Positions 20,848-35,000 of a DNA stretch of 64,000 bases are shown in pieces. The translations under genes and the position numbers were made by a program. Source of the DNA: Cercis canadensis (Eukaryota > Streptophyta > Magnoliopsida > Fabales > Fabaceae); the NCBI GenBank assembly GCA_003255065.1, contig QAOA01000253.1, positions 365,812 to 429,811 on the forward strand, in the 5' to 3' direction. Positions within the stretch are counted from its first letter, which is position 1. Each line of letters begins with the position of its first letter. Under the pieces are notes generated by a model. That model was not told the origin of the DNA. It searched no databases and was given only the letters and a program-made list of their open reading frames with translations.

Positions 20848-23091
20848 TCATACAGGTACTGGAACTTTTAGGGATTCCAATACCTTGTCATCTAACTCAA
20901 ATTTTATGGGCTTCTTGTCTCTCCCAATCTTTACATACTCATCAAACCGTTCTTTCAGGTCTTCAGGAAGGTTAGTGGTAGCTTGCCACCCCAATATATC
21001 TTTGGCTGCTCTGGGTTCAGCATAGAAGTGCTGCACATTACATGGTTTATATGAATTATTAGGCCAAAAAAATTGAAGAGTTAAAGAAATATGGAATTAT
21101 ATAAGTGAAAGGTGCCCATATATTGTCAGGTTTGTAGAAATTAGGATCCAGAATTTGGAGTGAGGTGACTTTTAAAACATTATTATCAGGTAGAAACATG
21201 TCTTTACCATGTTGCGGAAAGGGAATGCTTTCTTCGCATCAATTCCGACAGCTTTTGGGTCATAATGCACGATGTTAACAGGGCGGCCTGCAGCTTGAGC
21301 ACATAGCTTGGCTATTCCATCTAGAGTCACTGCGCGATCGCTCACACAGTTGAAAATCTTATGACTTGCAGCATCTGGTTTCTCAACAGCTAGAGTAAGC
21401 ATCGAGGATAAGTCCCTAACATGAGATATGTTAGTGAGTTGCATGCCAGACCCAGGAATTGGCACTGGTCTGTCCCGGACAATCCCTGAAAAGAGCAAAT
21501 GATGATATATAAATTTGCATCCCTAAATTTATGCATGGCTGTCAAGATGAATTCTGCACTTAAACCTTTTCTCCGATAAAGAAAATTTTGTAATGTTAGA
21601 TATAAAGAGTTGAAACCCTTTCAAGAGATAAGAAAATTGCTCAAACAGAGTTGGATAAGAATAAAAAGTAAAAAATAAAGCTTGTTTGAGATATTCCACT
21701 TACTGTCAAAAAACCACTCCTCACAGTCTTTGTTGTTGCCAGATCCAATCATGTACTGTGGCCGGAATACTGCCCAGCTCTCAAAAGTTTCTTCAATGTA
21801 TTTCTCCACTCCAACATGACCAGCATCAGCTTTAACAACATCCTGATCCAGATGCACTGTGAGTTTTCACTTTTGCTGCTTAATTTGCTATTGACATAGT
21901 GGTTATACAAATGCTATGGGGGTCACATACATACCCCTTCAACATGGGGAGGTTCATCAGTTGGTTTGTAGATCCCAGCACTACTGATGAACAGAAATTG
22001 CTGGGCTCCAGAACTTTTGGCCCAATCTATGACAGGCCTACAAGTGAAGATTCATGTTAGAATGACTGTCTTACAATGCAGAATGCACTTGGCCATTTCT
22101 AGCCAACTAATTCAGGGATAAGATACTAATATCATCCTGGAAATATTCAAATCCATCACTGAGAAAATGGTCCAGAATTTCAGAAAATATAACATAAATA
22201 TTTTTATATCTCAAAAACCAAAACCCATTATCCCTTTGACTATTTGCTTTTTGTGTTGTTTTTCCTCTCAATTGTCTAGGCGCATATACAATTACACACC
22301 AAAAGGCAAATGCAGAGCTCAAACCAAAATCATTGTCTTTCCATCAGAATATCAAACAATATCATAATATAATATAAGTATATAATCCAATGTTGCCTAC
22401 ACTGAAATACTCAAGATTTGTACAAGTCCAAAAGCAACAAACCTAACAGCATCAAGGTCCTTGCCATTGTTGTCCAATACCACATCAAATGCTTCATCTC
22501 CAACAACATTCCCTATATCTGCCGGATTTCCCCAAATTGTGCGGCCTCCAGCGTTCACAATTTCCTGAAATGATTTTCAAATTCCATGAACATTCTGATT
22601 GCACAACACTCATTGCAAACAGGAATATAAGATAAGAGAAATCTATTCATTGCGCTACAAACAACTTGTTGATTAAAGTGAGATAAAAAAAAAAAAAAAA
22701 TTCTAACTGAAAATCTGGTGAAAGGGGGTTTCTTCATCTTGTCTGAGCTTTCTTCACCAACAGTGAGTATGGTGACCGCGTGGCCAGCACCTAGAAGTTC
22801 TTTAGCAAAATAGAAGCCAATCACGGCATGCCCGCCACTGTTGGTGTTCACAATGAGCACCTTCTTCTTTTCTGCGCTGGCCCTGACACTGAACCCAGAT
22901 TGACTTGTAAATCGTCTAGAACTTGAACTTGAAGGGTATGTTAGAAAGATGGGAGAAATTGATAGAGAGGAGGAATAGGAGAAAGAAGAGAAAGAGAGGC
23001 GCGAAGTAGAAGAAAGAGTAGGTGGAAGGAGATTGGAGGAAGATTTGGAGAGAAACAAAGATGACGATGGCGAGGAAGCAAGAGTGGCCAT
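20848..23091 (-). CDS. CSP41A: Chloroplast stem-loop RNA-binding protein CSP41a
   Basis: Six exons join in phase with GT-AG sites: 23091-22708, 22564-22443, 22037-21935, 21842-21704, 21485-21208 and 21030-20848. The first about 70 residues are Ser-rich and form a chloroplast transit peptide. The mature protein opens [20 protein letters not shown], a Rossmann-type nucleotide-binding loop of the atypical short-chain dehydrogenase family. Conserved stretches include [52 protein letters not shown] and [15 protein letters not shown], ending in [18 protein letters not shown]. In plants CSP41a binds and cleaves stem-loops in chloroplast RNAs and, with CSP41b, forms complexes that stabilise transcripts and ribosomes. 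The product is close to the usual length of about 405 residues. Confidence 0.96.
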
Positions 23092-24102
23092 TGATCGTTA
23101 TTCGTTAGTGCTCCCCAAGTTCCAGAGTATGAGAACCTCCGGTTGCTTGGCACCAGATAAAGCTAATGAGTAACCACTTGGCTTCTCTTGTTTTTTTTTG
23201 GACACTGATTTCTCATTTACCTTGTAACTCTATTTCTAATAATAAAGTAACTATAATACATATTAGGATTTTTTAACTGGGGATGGGGAGTTTTTATGCT
23301 ATATATTGGTTGCAGTCTAAAGTTTGATATAAGCCACGTAGTTTATATTTTTATATCTAATTTTGATCTATTAATAACCTCATGGTTTTATTTCAGTTTT
23401 ACATTTTTTTAATGAATAGTAGCGCAAGCGCCCATATAAAAATGATAAAAAAATAATTTAATTATAAAATTATTTGTAATAAATCATGATGGTTTATTTT
23501 ATATATTTTATAATTTTATATAAAAAATGTATTTTAAATTTTAAGAAAATTAGTTTTTAATTGTAAGTAAATAAATAAAATTATAAACTTTTAACCACTT
23601 GCATAAATATTTTAATTTTCACTGCGCCTAATAATGTGTGATTGAATAATCATCTTCTTGTGTTGAAAGAAAGTATATATTTATTACAGATCCAGTGGAG
23701 TTTGTATTATTTCTTGCGTTATGAGTGATATGATAGAAGTATTAAAACGAAGTAGTTAGCTTGAGAGTTAGGATTAGGAGAGAGGGGAGAGCTCTAATTA
23801 GTAACTAGTAATTACTAAGCTAATGATGATTGAAATTGAACGTCAATATATGGGTCTAAAGCGGGGAAGGGGCCCCATTCGGCGCGTTGAAAGCCAATCA
23901 CTCTTTAGTCTTTACCCATCGAAATCTAGTGGACAGGATCAAAACAAGTTCCAGATTAGATTTCCGAACGTTACCCTTACCCAAATCCGCTACGTGTATT
24001 TAAAATCCTCATCCACCAAAGTCACTTTTAAAAAACTAGCCGTTAAGTTTACACTTTCCCCTTTCCTTCCTCCCTCACACTCACTCTGTCGCAGACACAC
24101 AA
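23092..24102. other. Divergent promoter region between CSP41a and the coiled-coil gene
   Basis: About 1 kb between divergent genes. It is very AT-rich at 23200-23700. No further gene or named repeat is seen. Confidence 0.6.
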
Positions 24103-25789
24103 ATGGCAACCTCACTGGAGACACCATCTCCTGCCCTCCTCAAGCAGGTTCCTTTCTTCTTCTTCTTTAATTTCTCTTTACTTTAAGCTCTGTCTGTGTT
24201 GTTATGTTTCTCAAGTTATTATCTTTGTGATGACAGGAGAGCACAAGCTCTATGGGTTCTTCTCCTCTGTTCAGCCCGTCCTCAGATAAGCGCCTCTGGA
24301 GCACTCTCCGGAGCAGGATTGACACGCTTCTCGATGATCGTCACAGCAAAACCTCAGAAGGGGAAGAACTGCCTACTGGCACCTATATGGTTAGTATCTG
24401 CCTGAGGAATATTTTGATTCGATTTTGTATGATACTAGAAAAAACAATTTGATGGGTTATATATATTTGGGATTCAATTTGTAGAACGAACGAGCTAAGC
24501 GATTAAAGGAAGATTCCTTGCTGCTGATGAGAGGGTTTGATTCTGTGGCCCACACTCTATCGCAGCTATCGAACAATTTGGACAACGCCTTACAGGTATA
24601 ATTGAAATCTCAGATTGAGCATCTTTGTATGAATTAACGTTTAAAAATTGGTTGGGTAGTAAAATGAAGGATTATTATGTCAACTTATAAGTAAGATTCA
24701 GAGGTACAACCTCAAATGTGGAGAAAATAGATACTCCTTATTCTTACACATTATCAAGGATATGTTTTGGATGTGTCTGCAACACCCTGTCGGATGAAAT
24801 TCAGGCATTGCAAATCCTGTCCGGATAGAAATAAATTGATTTGTCATGGTTATAGATACTGATTTTGCTTACTAGGATTAAACTGCTGAAGATAAAAATG
24901 GTCACTGAAATTTCTAGTGTGTTTCTTTGTAACAGGGAGCCATAGATTTGGCCCGTCCACCCACGTTGACAGATATATTCCACAGCAGTTTTAATAAGTC
25001 AGAAAGTAGTAATGAAAAGGATTCAGAAGAGCAACAGAAAGAGGAGTCAAAGAAAGGAATGAAGAGGAAGTTTGATCCCAATGATACCTCAGAGGGTCAC
25101 GTGAATGATTCACAAAAGGCAAACGAGCAAAGATTAAAAGATGGGAACCTAAAGAAAGCCAAAAATGTGGGCCTTTTTTCTATTATTCATTTTCATAATT
25201 GTAAAGTATTGAACTCACCGAATTTTGGCTAATTGTTACTTATTTTGTCCTTCACAGCTTGCAGTTTCAATGGCAACCAAAGCAGCTTCGCTTGCTAGAG
25301 AATTGAAGTCGATGAAGTCAGATTTTTGCTTTATGCAAGAAAGATGTTCTCTGCTTGAAGAGGAGAATAGAAGACTGCGTGATGGGTTCGCTAAAGGAAT
25401 AAGGCCAGAAGAAGATGATCTGGTAGAGGATCTATAAATGTTGTTGCCATTTGTTAATGATTGAATATATATTAGCACGCTAATCTTGTGGAGCCTGATG
25501 TGTGCAGGTGAGGCTTCAGCTAGAAGCACTTCTTGCAGAAAAGTCCAGACTGGCCAACGAAAACGCAAATCTCATAAGAGAAAACCAATGCCTCCACCAA
25601 CTTGTGGAGTACCACCAACTCACCTCACAAGACCTCTCTGCATCATATGAGCAGGTTATCCAGGGACTGTGCTTAGACTTCTCGTCTCCACCGCCAGCAA
25701 TTGTAGAAAAGACAAGCAATCAAGATGGTGACGATGCCGAAAATAAAGCACTTCAAACGCCCAAGAGTGATCTCTATGGGGAAGACTAG
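24103..25789 (+). CDS. Plant coiled-coil protein of unknown function
   Basis: Six exons, every junction in phase 0 with GT-AG sites: 24103-24147, 24237-24389, 24485-24595, 24936-25166, 25258-25422 and 25508-25789. The product is 328 residues, from [15 protein letters not shown] to [10 protein letters not shown]. Residues 16-66 contain [16 protein letters not shown]. Residues 67-103 look helical ([20 protein letters not shown]). Residues 104-180 are charged and disordered, with a basic patch KKGMKRKFD that could direct nuclear import. Residues about 181-300 are a long coiled coil ([38 protein letters not shown]). I do not recognise a named domain. A counterpart of the Arabidopsis 'GRIP/coiled-coil' annotation At4g02800 is possible but unchecked. 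It is convergent with the next gene, 324 bp away. Confidence 0.85.
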
Positions 25790-26113
25790 AACCCAAAAAT
25801 ATATAGGCACTTTCTTAACTTCTGTTGCTGCTAAGCTCTTCTGTTTCCAATTCCACTGGGAATAGTAATTTTTAGATGCAAATTTTGATGCCCTGTCACC
25901 ATTATCACTAATAAATATTTCTCATTATCACTATTCTTAAATTCTGTTGCTGCTACGCTCTTCTATTTAGATGCAAATTTACGAAGTCAAAAAAGCACAT
26001 AAACCACATAACTATTATATAGGGAAAGAGAGTGTGTACTAGATGTATTAAGGATTTTACATGCAAATTTAGATGCCAACTACAAGTTCAGACTACCTCA
26101 AAGCACCAGGAAT
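25790..26113. other. Short gap between two convergent genes
   Basis: 324 bp of 3' UTR sequence shared between convergent genes. It contains an imperfect repeat of a phrase around TTCTGTTGCTGCTA (near 25820 and 25940). No gene is seen. Confidence 0.6.
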
Positions 26114-28221
26114 TCATTCCAATTCAACCCGTCTCTTTTTTGTAGCTGCACAAGCAGTATGTCTCGTTTTTTTAGCTGCACAAGCAGATGCATTAACAGC
26201 AGCTTCAGTAGTCTTTGCCAAATTGGAGATCACAATAACATCCTTCATTTTCTCCAATGCTTCAACAAAAATACGACTCTCCTTCTCAAACTACATATGA
26301 AGAGTATCAAGGATAAGATAGCAAGAACAGAACACTGAATGTGCATATTAAAACACTAATTGTTACTTGTGACACATATTTATGTTGAAGAGTTTAAGAG
26401 TGTTGACAGCGACTAAAAGAGGATATACATTGTATTATTTCTTTAAGCTTATAGTGCAATACAAGGAAACTGAGCTGAGGAAGTTTTACAAGGTAACAGA
26501 GAAAGCAATGCTTTCTTCACTCTACACAGGATGAATTACCATAGTAGACATGCATTTAGCAGCATGATTAAGTAGCCCAAGTAGAAAGATAAATGCATTG
26601 GATAAAAATACTAGTTTGGCAATGCACTCCAGCTATTGACTAAAATAAAACTAATGCAGCAACATTCTGCATGTTACACATACCACTTCAACTTTGCCAA
26701 GAGCATTTTCTAGCTTTGCGGTAAGTTGACAATTTTCATTTGTTAAAGCTTCAATCTGCATAACATACAACGGGCTCGAATTTCAAAAGCATAATATAAT
26801 AAAAAAAACTGGGGGAGGGGGGGGAATACCAATAAAAAAAACCCGAAAAGAAGAGCAAAAGAAGATTGTAAGAAACATCAGATAACTAAATGAAAAAAAA
26901 ACCTTCTTCTGGCAATCGATGTACATCCTATAACTAATAGAGGCTGAAGATGGGGCTTCATTTAAGCCAATATTTTCATCTACCTGTTCGAATGTTAAAT
27001 ACATAAAGTTGAAGAGACAAGGAAATTGGTCATAGAAAAACAAAACTAACATTTACTTTTGATTTTAAATTTACCTTGGATTGCAATGATTCTATGAGCT
27101 TCTCTAGAGCTTCTAATCGTTGTAAGACACAGTCAACTTTTTCCTCCAAGCTCTGTTCACTTGAGTTTGCTGCAGGTTCTGGCAATACTTTGTCTTTGTC
27201 CACTTGAGTAACTGGTTCATCATTCTCGTAATCACTAACGGTTAGATCCTCAATGACTGGTTCAATGTCTTGGTTAGAGGTATGCACAACAGCACTCTTA
27301 ATACGTTGTGATCGCCTGACAACAGTACTGTTATTTTTGGACTTTCTCCTTCTTAATTTAGCAGACTTCTCTTGGGGTTCAGATTGTGGGGAACTAAATT
27401 TCTCAAATGAAGGGCGTGGGTTTTCAAGCTGAGATTCCACTTTCTCCGATGAAGGTTTTTTGTTTCCTCCAAGCATTGATTCCACCCTCTCCAAGGAAGC
27501 ATTCGCATTTTTAGGCTTCAGTAGAGTAAGCATAAGCAGTGAGTAAAGTTATAGAAGTTCCGACTGAAAAAATTGAATATCTACTTGGCCACATTTTACA
27601 TCACAAGACAAGCTGAGTTAACAGAGAAGAACTCAGTTGAGCAACCTAAATGTTTTCACATGCTCCTTTGAAAACAACACAATAAAACCAATTTTCCATT
27701 CTCAGAAGAAAAAAGCAGCTAGCTTTCAAACTAATGCCATGATACAACTTGAAACCAAGCTCAACGTGTCCAACACAAGATAGCTCTTCCCTCCCACAGA
27801 CAGAATATAGTAATGGCAACATAAGAGCAAGTAATCACACAACCGTATACTTGATTCTATCAACATGTACATGCTCTCTCATCTTCCTTCCTATTACCAC
27901 AATTCCTCCTATATTTGTTCATCTATTCCAAATTCTAAAAACCCAACCAAAACCCTAAGCAGATCAGCAAGCTGCATGTTGACCACAAAGAAAAAAGGAG
28001 ACAATTTCCCATACAGCAATAACATTAACATTAAAAGCGTGCTTAATACAAACAAAAACCACAGAGAAACTATTGAAATATGAAATAACCTTGGGAGCAT
28101 TCGTTATAAATAAATGGGGGAGATTAAGTGTAGACACAGAATAAAAAAGCATCAGAAAATAGAGTGAATCTACCTTGTGAGCCTTCTCCACATTCTTGGC
28201 AGCACTGGGTTTTCTACCCAT
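26114..28221 (-). CDS. Basic coiled-coil protein of unknown function
   Basis: Five exons with GT-AG ends, every junction in phase 0: 28221-28174, 27515-27075, 26983-26903, 26755-26684 and 26290-26114, giving 272 residues. The start MGRKPSAAKNVEKAHK sits in a tiny first exon. Residues 17-110 are Ser/Lys-rich and disordered, with a strongly basic stretch (KLRRRKSKNNSTVVRRSQRI) likely to be a nuclear localisation signal. Residues about 130-225 are predicted coiled coil (EEKVDCVLQRLEALEKLIES; IEALTNENCQLTAKLENALG). The C-terminus is basic again (ACAATKKRRVELE). I do not recognise the family. A nuclear or chromatin role would be a guess. It is divergent from FZL, 820 bp away. Confidence 0.85.
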
Positions 28222-29041
28222 TTTATCTCCACGAGCACAAAAACAGAGCCTTTGTCAACCGCTGCTGCACTCTCCCACTTTAAAGTCTCACTCAACGCAC
28301 CAAAGTGGTAGCATGTATTAGAAAGAACAGCAGCAAGGACTTTATAGCAGACATAGAAGAGCGAGAAGAGGAGGTTTAAGGTACACGTGGGGCTACGTTG
28401 TTGGTGGAGTAGTGTTATTTGCGTTAATTACCGGGGACAGTCAAGACCATTTCTCTGGTTAGTGGATTCCTGTACAAAATTAAATCGACAGAGCCCTTGG
28501 GGAATGGACTAGACCGTACGTTACCGCTTACATTTCCGGTTTAGGCCCGTTTGGATACCATCACTTATGCCTTAACTCTCGACAAGCTGTTTTTGGCTTA
28601 TTTGGTAAAACTCTCCGTTTTCCCTTAGCAGATATATGAGAGTGAGTAAATTGATATATCCTAGTCAATTTCAGTCAAACCAACCTTCGGAAAAATGCTG
28701 GCTTCTTTAGAATGTTTGATAATAATGTTCTAAAAACTACGGAATGTATTTTTCCAAAATTGTGAAGTAAGTGCTTTGAAAACCTTTTAATTTTTTTTTA
28801 AATATGAAAATTTGAGAATACATTTTTAAAATTGTTGTTTTTATAAAAAAAAAATTGTTATTTTGTGCAAATGGGATTTATAGAATATATGGAAATACTT
28901 ATAATTTGCCTCCCACCGTCACCTCCTTCGTTTCAACTTACAAGCGAAAAAGGGATAAGAAGATAATATTCAGATTTCACACACATGAGATCAGAGTTCC
29001 ATTCTTGCCGATAAGGCAATCTCTCTCCTTCTCTCAAATCC
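28222..29041. other. Divergent promoter region upstream of FZL
   Basis: 820 bp between divergent genes. Near 28545 there is GGCCCGTTTGGATACC, a phrase often seen at the ends of plant hAT-type miniature elements, but I found no matching inverted end. The rest is AT-rich with A runs near 28795 and 28848. Confidence 0.5.
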
Positions 29042-32000
29042 ATGGTACCACTCGTCTCCCACCGCAGCTCTGTATCCCCTTCACTCCTGGCCCCAGTAGT
29101 TCCCTGCCAGAGCCACTTCACTCGCTTCAGAATCCCGCTTCGGCGACCCCATTCTTCAATCTATTCTATCTCAAACAGTTCTAATGGTTTTGAGCAGTAC
29201 AAACAACAAGGGTATCGTCAAAATCAGCAGCTACAGCCCAGAACATTGTACCCAGGTGGATACAAGAGGCCAGAGATCAAAGTCCCCAGTCTTGTTCTTC
29301 AATTGGACCCAGATGAGATTTTGAGCGGCGGTGATGCCCTAGATTTGATCGACAACGCAGTGTCCAAGTGGGTTGGGGTCGTTGTGCTCACTAGCAATGA
29401 TTCAAGTGGCGGTAGGCTTTACGAGGCTGCTTGCTTGTTGAAGTCGGTGGTTCAGGACCGTGCGTATTTGTTAGTTGCAGAACGCGTGGATATTGCTTCC
29501 GCAGCTGGTGCTAGCGGGGTTCTGCTCTCTGATCAAGGTTCCTTATATTTTGCTTACTACAGGATCATGTCTTCTAATTAGATGCAATCATGCAAGCCAT
29601 TCTTTATCACATGCACACATAATTATATACCGTTTTTATCAAATGAGGCAAATTGAGTTGATGGTTTTCAATCTTAATGATTTCTTTTATGAATGTGTAG
29701 TGTAAAGAGTGAACCAACTTTGGTATTTAAAGAATTGAACAGTAATAAAATTCTTCAAATTGCTTAAGCTGGATGATTAGATACAATTTGGTCTGCTTCC
29801 ACAATGAATATCAGTTTATTTTGTCTATATTCTTTCGTCATGTTAATTCATTGATATGTGAAAATGGATGGAGAAAACAACGTGTTAAAAGATAAAGAAA
29901 TAATTGATGTAGTTCAGGAGATGCATAGGGCATGCGACAACATCCTAACCAACTTCAAGTTCAAGGTGTTTGACATCTGGGGTTGGTTGTGTATTATTTA
30001 TCCCCTGTAATGCATTATTATATTCATACTCTCTGCTTTCTCATATTCCTTATTTTCCTTCTCTCTCAGAAAAAAAGAAAAAAGAAAAAAAAAAGCCAGG
30101 CGCAGATTATGTGTTTCTCTCTTCTCCTGCAGGTCTTCCTACCATCGTGGCTAGAAATACAATGTTGGATTCAAAATCTGAATCGGTGGTTCTTCCTTTG
30201 GTGGCTAGGATAGTCCAAACTGTCGATGCTGCAGTAGATGCATCTAAATCTGAAGGTGCTGATTTTCTTATATATGGTAGTGATGATGTGACACATGTCA
30301 ATCTGGAAGTTAAATCTGTATATGAGAATGTGAAGATTCCTATTTTCATCATGTATACTTCAAATGGAAAAAACATATCTTATGCTGAGGCATCAAATTT
30401 ACTGAGTTCTGGTGCTAGTGGTTTTGTTATGACTTTGAAATCTTTCGGTTTGTTTGGTGATGATGTTCTGCCCAAACTATTTGACACTGCGTATGCAAAT
30501 GATAAGAGAACAATGGATGGTCAAGGCAAAGTCGGTGAGCATAACTCATTGAACATGGGTAATGATTTTCAGAACAGAAAGGATCGTTTGGCTGGATTTA
30601 TTAAATTGGAGGATAGAGAAAAACAGTTAATAGATACAGAGAAATCAATGTTGGCTGAAGCAATAAAAGTTATTACGAAAGCTGCACCACTGGTGATCTT
30701 CTAATTAAAACATTTGGTATTTGAAGTAATTCTTTATTTATTATTGGGTACTTTGACCAGTATATCATTTACTTTGTGTTGAATTGGGATTGGTTTCAAA
30801 TGACAGATGGAGGAGGTTTCACTTCTCAATGATGCAGTTTCTCAAATTGATGAGCCATTTTTACTGGTTATAGTGGTAATTGTGTGCTGAATCTCAACAA
30901 ATTCTGGTTCCTGGGATATAAATTGGTATTAGCTCTAAATTTCAGAAAAATCTTTTTCTCATCTTCTATTTAAGAACTACTTGACTAATAACTGCTATTT
31001 ATTGAAACTTCTATCCTAGTTATTCGATATGCTTCTTCTTGTAATTCATGTCAATGTCTTATGAACTCCATATTTAAGCATTGAACCAAACATAGATTCT
31101 TAGTTCACTTAATAGTTAATACTTAGTTCTTTGCTCTTTATAAACTTTAGAAGCTATAATCCCTTGAAATAGTCTTTTTCAGACCATTATAGTCACTGAC
31201 TCATACTTTATATATGTCATTCTACCCTAGACAAGTCAATGTGCTTGGTTAGTTAAACAAGTACATTCGTTTGTGAATCAAAACTTCTCATTGCCCACTC
31301 TATCTTTGTTGAAGCTCATTTTTTAGCATTTCAGTGTTACTTTGAGGCCTGAATTGCCACAATAGCAGTCAATATAGTCTTCAAAATCTAACTTTTATCT
31401 TAGGATTAATAGTTAGAGCTTGATCCTTTACCCCTATCATTTAATCTAAACTCTCTCAATAACAAAAGACAATTGGATTAGCCTTCCAAAACCATCATAT
31501 GTTATTTAGAAACTAGCTTCTTGTCTATTCTATATACTTTATAGGAATGCCACTGAAGGTTTTAACATCATATCATACCTTTTGTCTTTATTGAATTCTT
31601 AAATCTTGATATTACTAGGGGGAATTCAATTCTGGTAAATCTACTGTTATTAATGCACTTCTTGGGAAAAGATATCTCAAGGAGGGAGTTGTTCCAACAA
31701 CTAATGAGATCACATTTTTGCGACACACTGAGTTGGATGTTGGAGAACAACGATGTGAAAGGCATCCAGATGGTCAATATGTTTGCTACATTCCTGCTCC
31801 AATTCTTAAAGGAGTAAGTTAGTTCAACTTCTTCCAATTTTCCACAATTCAGTTATGGTTCGCCCCCCTTCCTTATGTGCGTGCATTCATTTAGTTTTTA
31901 TTATACCCTTTTTCCACTATTTTTCATATGCATGTGAAATTACATGTTCTCTCAACAATTTCTTAATAGTTTCTTTCTTTTGACCAACAGATGACCATTG

Positions 32001-35000
32001 TTGATACACCTGGAACTAATGTGATTCTCCAAAGACAACAGCGTCTTACAGAGGAATTTTTACCTCGTGCAGATTTGCTTCTTTTTGTTATTTCTGCGGA
32101 TCGCCCTTTAACTGGAAGTGAGGTATAGTCAGTCACCTTTGTAAATGTGGCATATCTTGTTTATGTGTGGTGTTGGTTATCCTTATCCAGGCAGGGGTAT
32201 GACATGTCTTCTCCTAGGTTATCCCCAGAGCTAACTGTAGCTTTATTACTGGTATTGATTTCAGGTTGCTTTTCTTCAATATTCTCAACAATGGAAAAAG
32301 AAAGTTGTCTTTGTTTTGAATAAATCTGACACATATCGGGATACTCATGAGGTTCATTTATGGTGGCTTTGGCTTCATATTGGTTTTTGATACTGTCTTA
32401 AATTCTCTTATTGCAAAATTATCTATTTATGATTCTGACCAAACTCAGTAGGTTTAAATCAAATTCACAATTCAATGCAGCTTGAGGAAGCAATGTCGTT
32501 CATCAAGGACAATGTACAAAAATTGCTGAATACTGAAGATGTGATATTATATCCAGTGTCTGCACGATCTGCTCTTGAAACAAAACTTATGTCTACCTCT
32601 GATGATTGGAAGCATAATGAAGAATTATCAGGCTCAGATTCTCGTTATAGAACCAGCAGTTTCTATGAACTTGAAAAGTACTTGTATAGCTTTATAGATG
32701 GGTCAACAATCCCGGGAATGGAAAGAATGAGGCTTAAACTTCAAACACCTGTTGGGATTGCAGATAGACTAATTTCATCATGTGGCACTATTGTGACACA
32801 AGATTGCCGGTATGCCAAGCAGGATTTGACTGCAGTGAATGATGTTGTTAACAGTGTAAGTGACTTTGCAATGAACATGGAAAGCGAGAGCCTCTCTTGG
32901 AGGAGACAGACTCTATCATTGGTATGTTATAGAAAAAAATTAAATCTTTTAGTTAATGACTATTTCCTTTTTTACTTTGTATTTATAAATGACTTTACTC
33001 AAAATATCAGATCGATACTACAAAATCACGTGTTGTGGAGCTTGTTGAAGTTACTCTGCAATTGTCAAATCTTGATATTGTTGCTTCATATGTTTTCAAA
33101 GGAGAAAAATCTGCAATGCCTGCTACCTCAAGAATTCAGAATGACATAATTGGTCCTGGCATGTCAGCTGCTCAGGTTAGTTGCTGGCAGTAACTTGATT
33201 AACCAAAAAAACCCTGTTCAACCATCACCTTTTTCCATTCTATCGCTTGGGATAGCCCCATGACGGTGAAATAATATATATGCTGGATTATATCTCTTTG
33301 CAATTAATATACCTGAAGTTATCTGGGTCTCTTTTTTCAATGCACTTTTTTCCCGTTTATTTGGCATATAGAATTTACTTCGAGAATATGAAGATTGGTT
33401 ACGGTCCAAAAATATCCAACAAGGGAGATTATACAAGGAATCTTTTGAAAAACGATGGCCTTTGGTGATGCAAGCAAACAGTCAGATGAATTTTGAGATC
33501 TATGAGTTGCTAAATAAAGTGGATCAAGCTGGCAGTCAGGTGATTGAAAACTTCAGTGGCAGTGCTGCTTCCAAATCATTTGAGCGAGAAGTCCGTAATA
33601 TGGTAAAGTTGAAACTTGTTGTGCAGTAGTTTAGAACTTATTATCAGGGAGAATTGGAAAAGCCACAATTAAGCAATCTGATAAAAGTCATTATTTCTTA
33701 ATTTAAATGCTTGCATTTTTAACAGCTTGTGTAAAGGTATAATGAATGCAGTTTTGCATGTGATATTCCTTTGAGTTTCCCGCTTTGTAAAATCCATATT
33801 TTCCATGAAGTGCAAAAAACAATGAGGTTGGTATATATTAGCCTGTGGCTATGACCTCTAACATTCTAAATGAGGTATTATCAACTGTGATGCTTTTTAC
33901 CAAAAAAAAAAAAAAATCAACTGTGGTGCTAGCCAGGTTCAACAAGATTGATTACTGATTGTTAGACATGTCTTCTTTGTTTGAGTGATTTCCATGCATT
34001 ATTCCACTGCATTATCCTCTATGGATCTATCCATTATAAAAAGGGACGCTAAAATATCTGGGAAGCTCATTTATCATTTGTTTCTCATGTTGATGTTGCA
34101 ATGCCCCTTAATAATGCATTCATATAAGAAAAGTTAAAAATATCATTTTCTTATCAACAATCTTTTGTTTTGGTGACCGCTATTAAATTATCCTATTTAA
34201 TCTCTGTGGTGGACCTCCACGATCTTGTTCAGGAAAGAAGATAGCATCAGCCTCTTCCTGAGTAGCACTAATATGTAAAAGCCTCTTGATTTTTCTGTTT
34301 TACAGTTTGCTTTTTGAAGCTTCTTCCTTTTGTGCCACACCCTAAGCATTGGCATCCTTTTTAAAAAAAAAAAAAAAAAATTCATTCAAAATTTCAAATT
34401 TTTATTGCATACTCTCTATACTGTCAACTAAATCAATCTAATTTTAAATATTTTCTGTTTGAGTTAGTTCTTAGGGACGTTTGGTGGACTAGGTGTGGCT
34501 GGTTTTTCTGCTTCACTCCTGACATCTGTGCTGCCAACCACTTTGGAAGATCTTCTTGCCCTTGGCCTTTGTTCTGCTGGCGGGTGATATTTCTTATCTA
34601 ATTTGAGTCACTCTCTGAGTTACATGTTATTTCATTTTAAGTAGGATTGTCTCGCAAAATATGTGCGCATTTGATGGTGGATTAAACTCTGATCCTATTC
34701 CTTTCATAGATGCAAAATGTTTTTAAACTGCACTAAATAAGAATGAATTACAGAGGCACTTGAGAATTCGCCATACCTTCAACCTTGGCAGAGTTCTTAG
34801 AAGGCTGTTTGCCAAGAAAATAGCACTGAAGTAATATTTGCTATAGGGATATTTTCTGTTGTTTGAGAAGTCTGAAAGGGAAACCTATTATTGCGTACTT
34901 ATTCAAAACAGGACATCTAATCTAAATTCTGATTTCATGACCATATATGGATTGATGATGATTTCCATGTCAGGTATCTAGCAATTCTAAATTTCCCAAC

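Noticed and set aside
28540-28860. Possible miniature transposon starting GGCCCGTTTGGATACC
   Set aside because: No inverted partner end or target duplication found.
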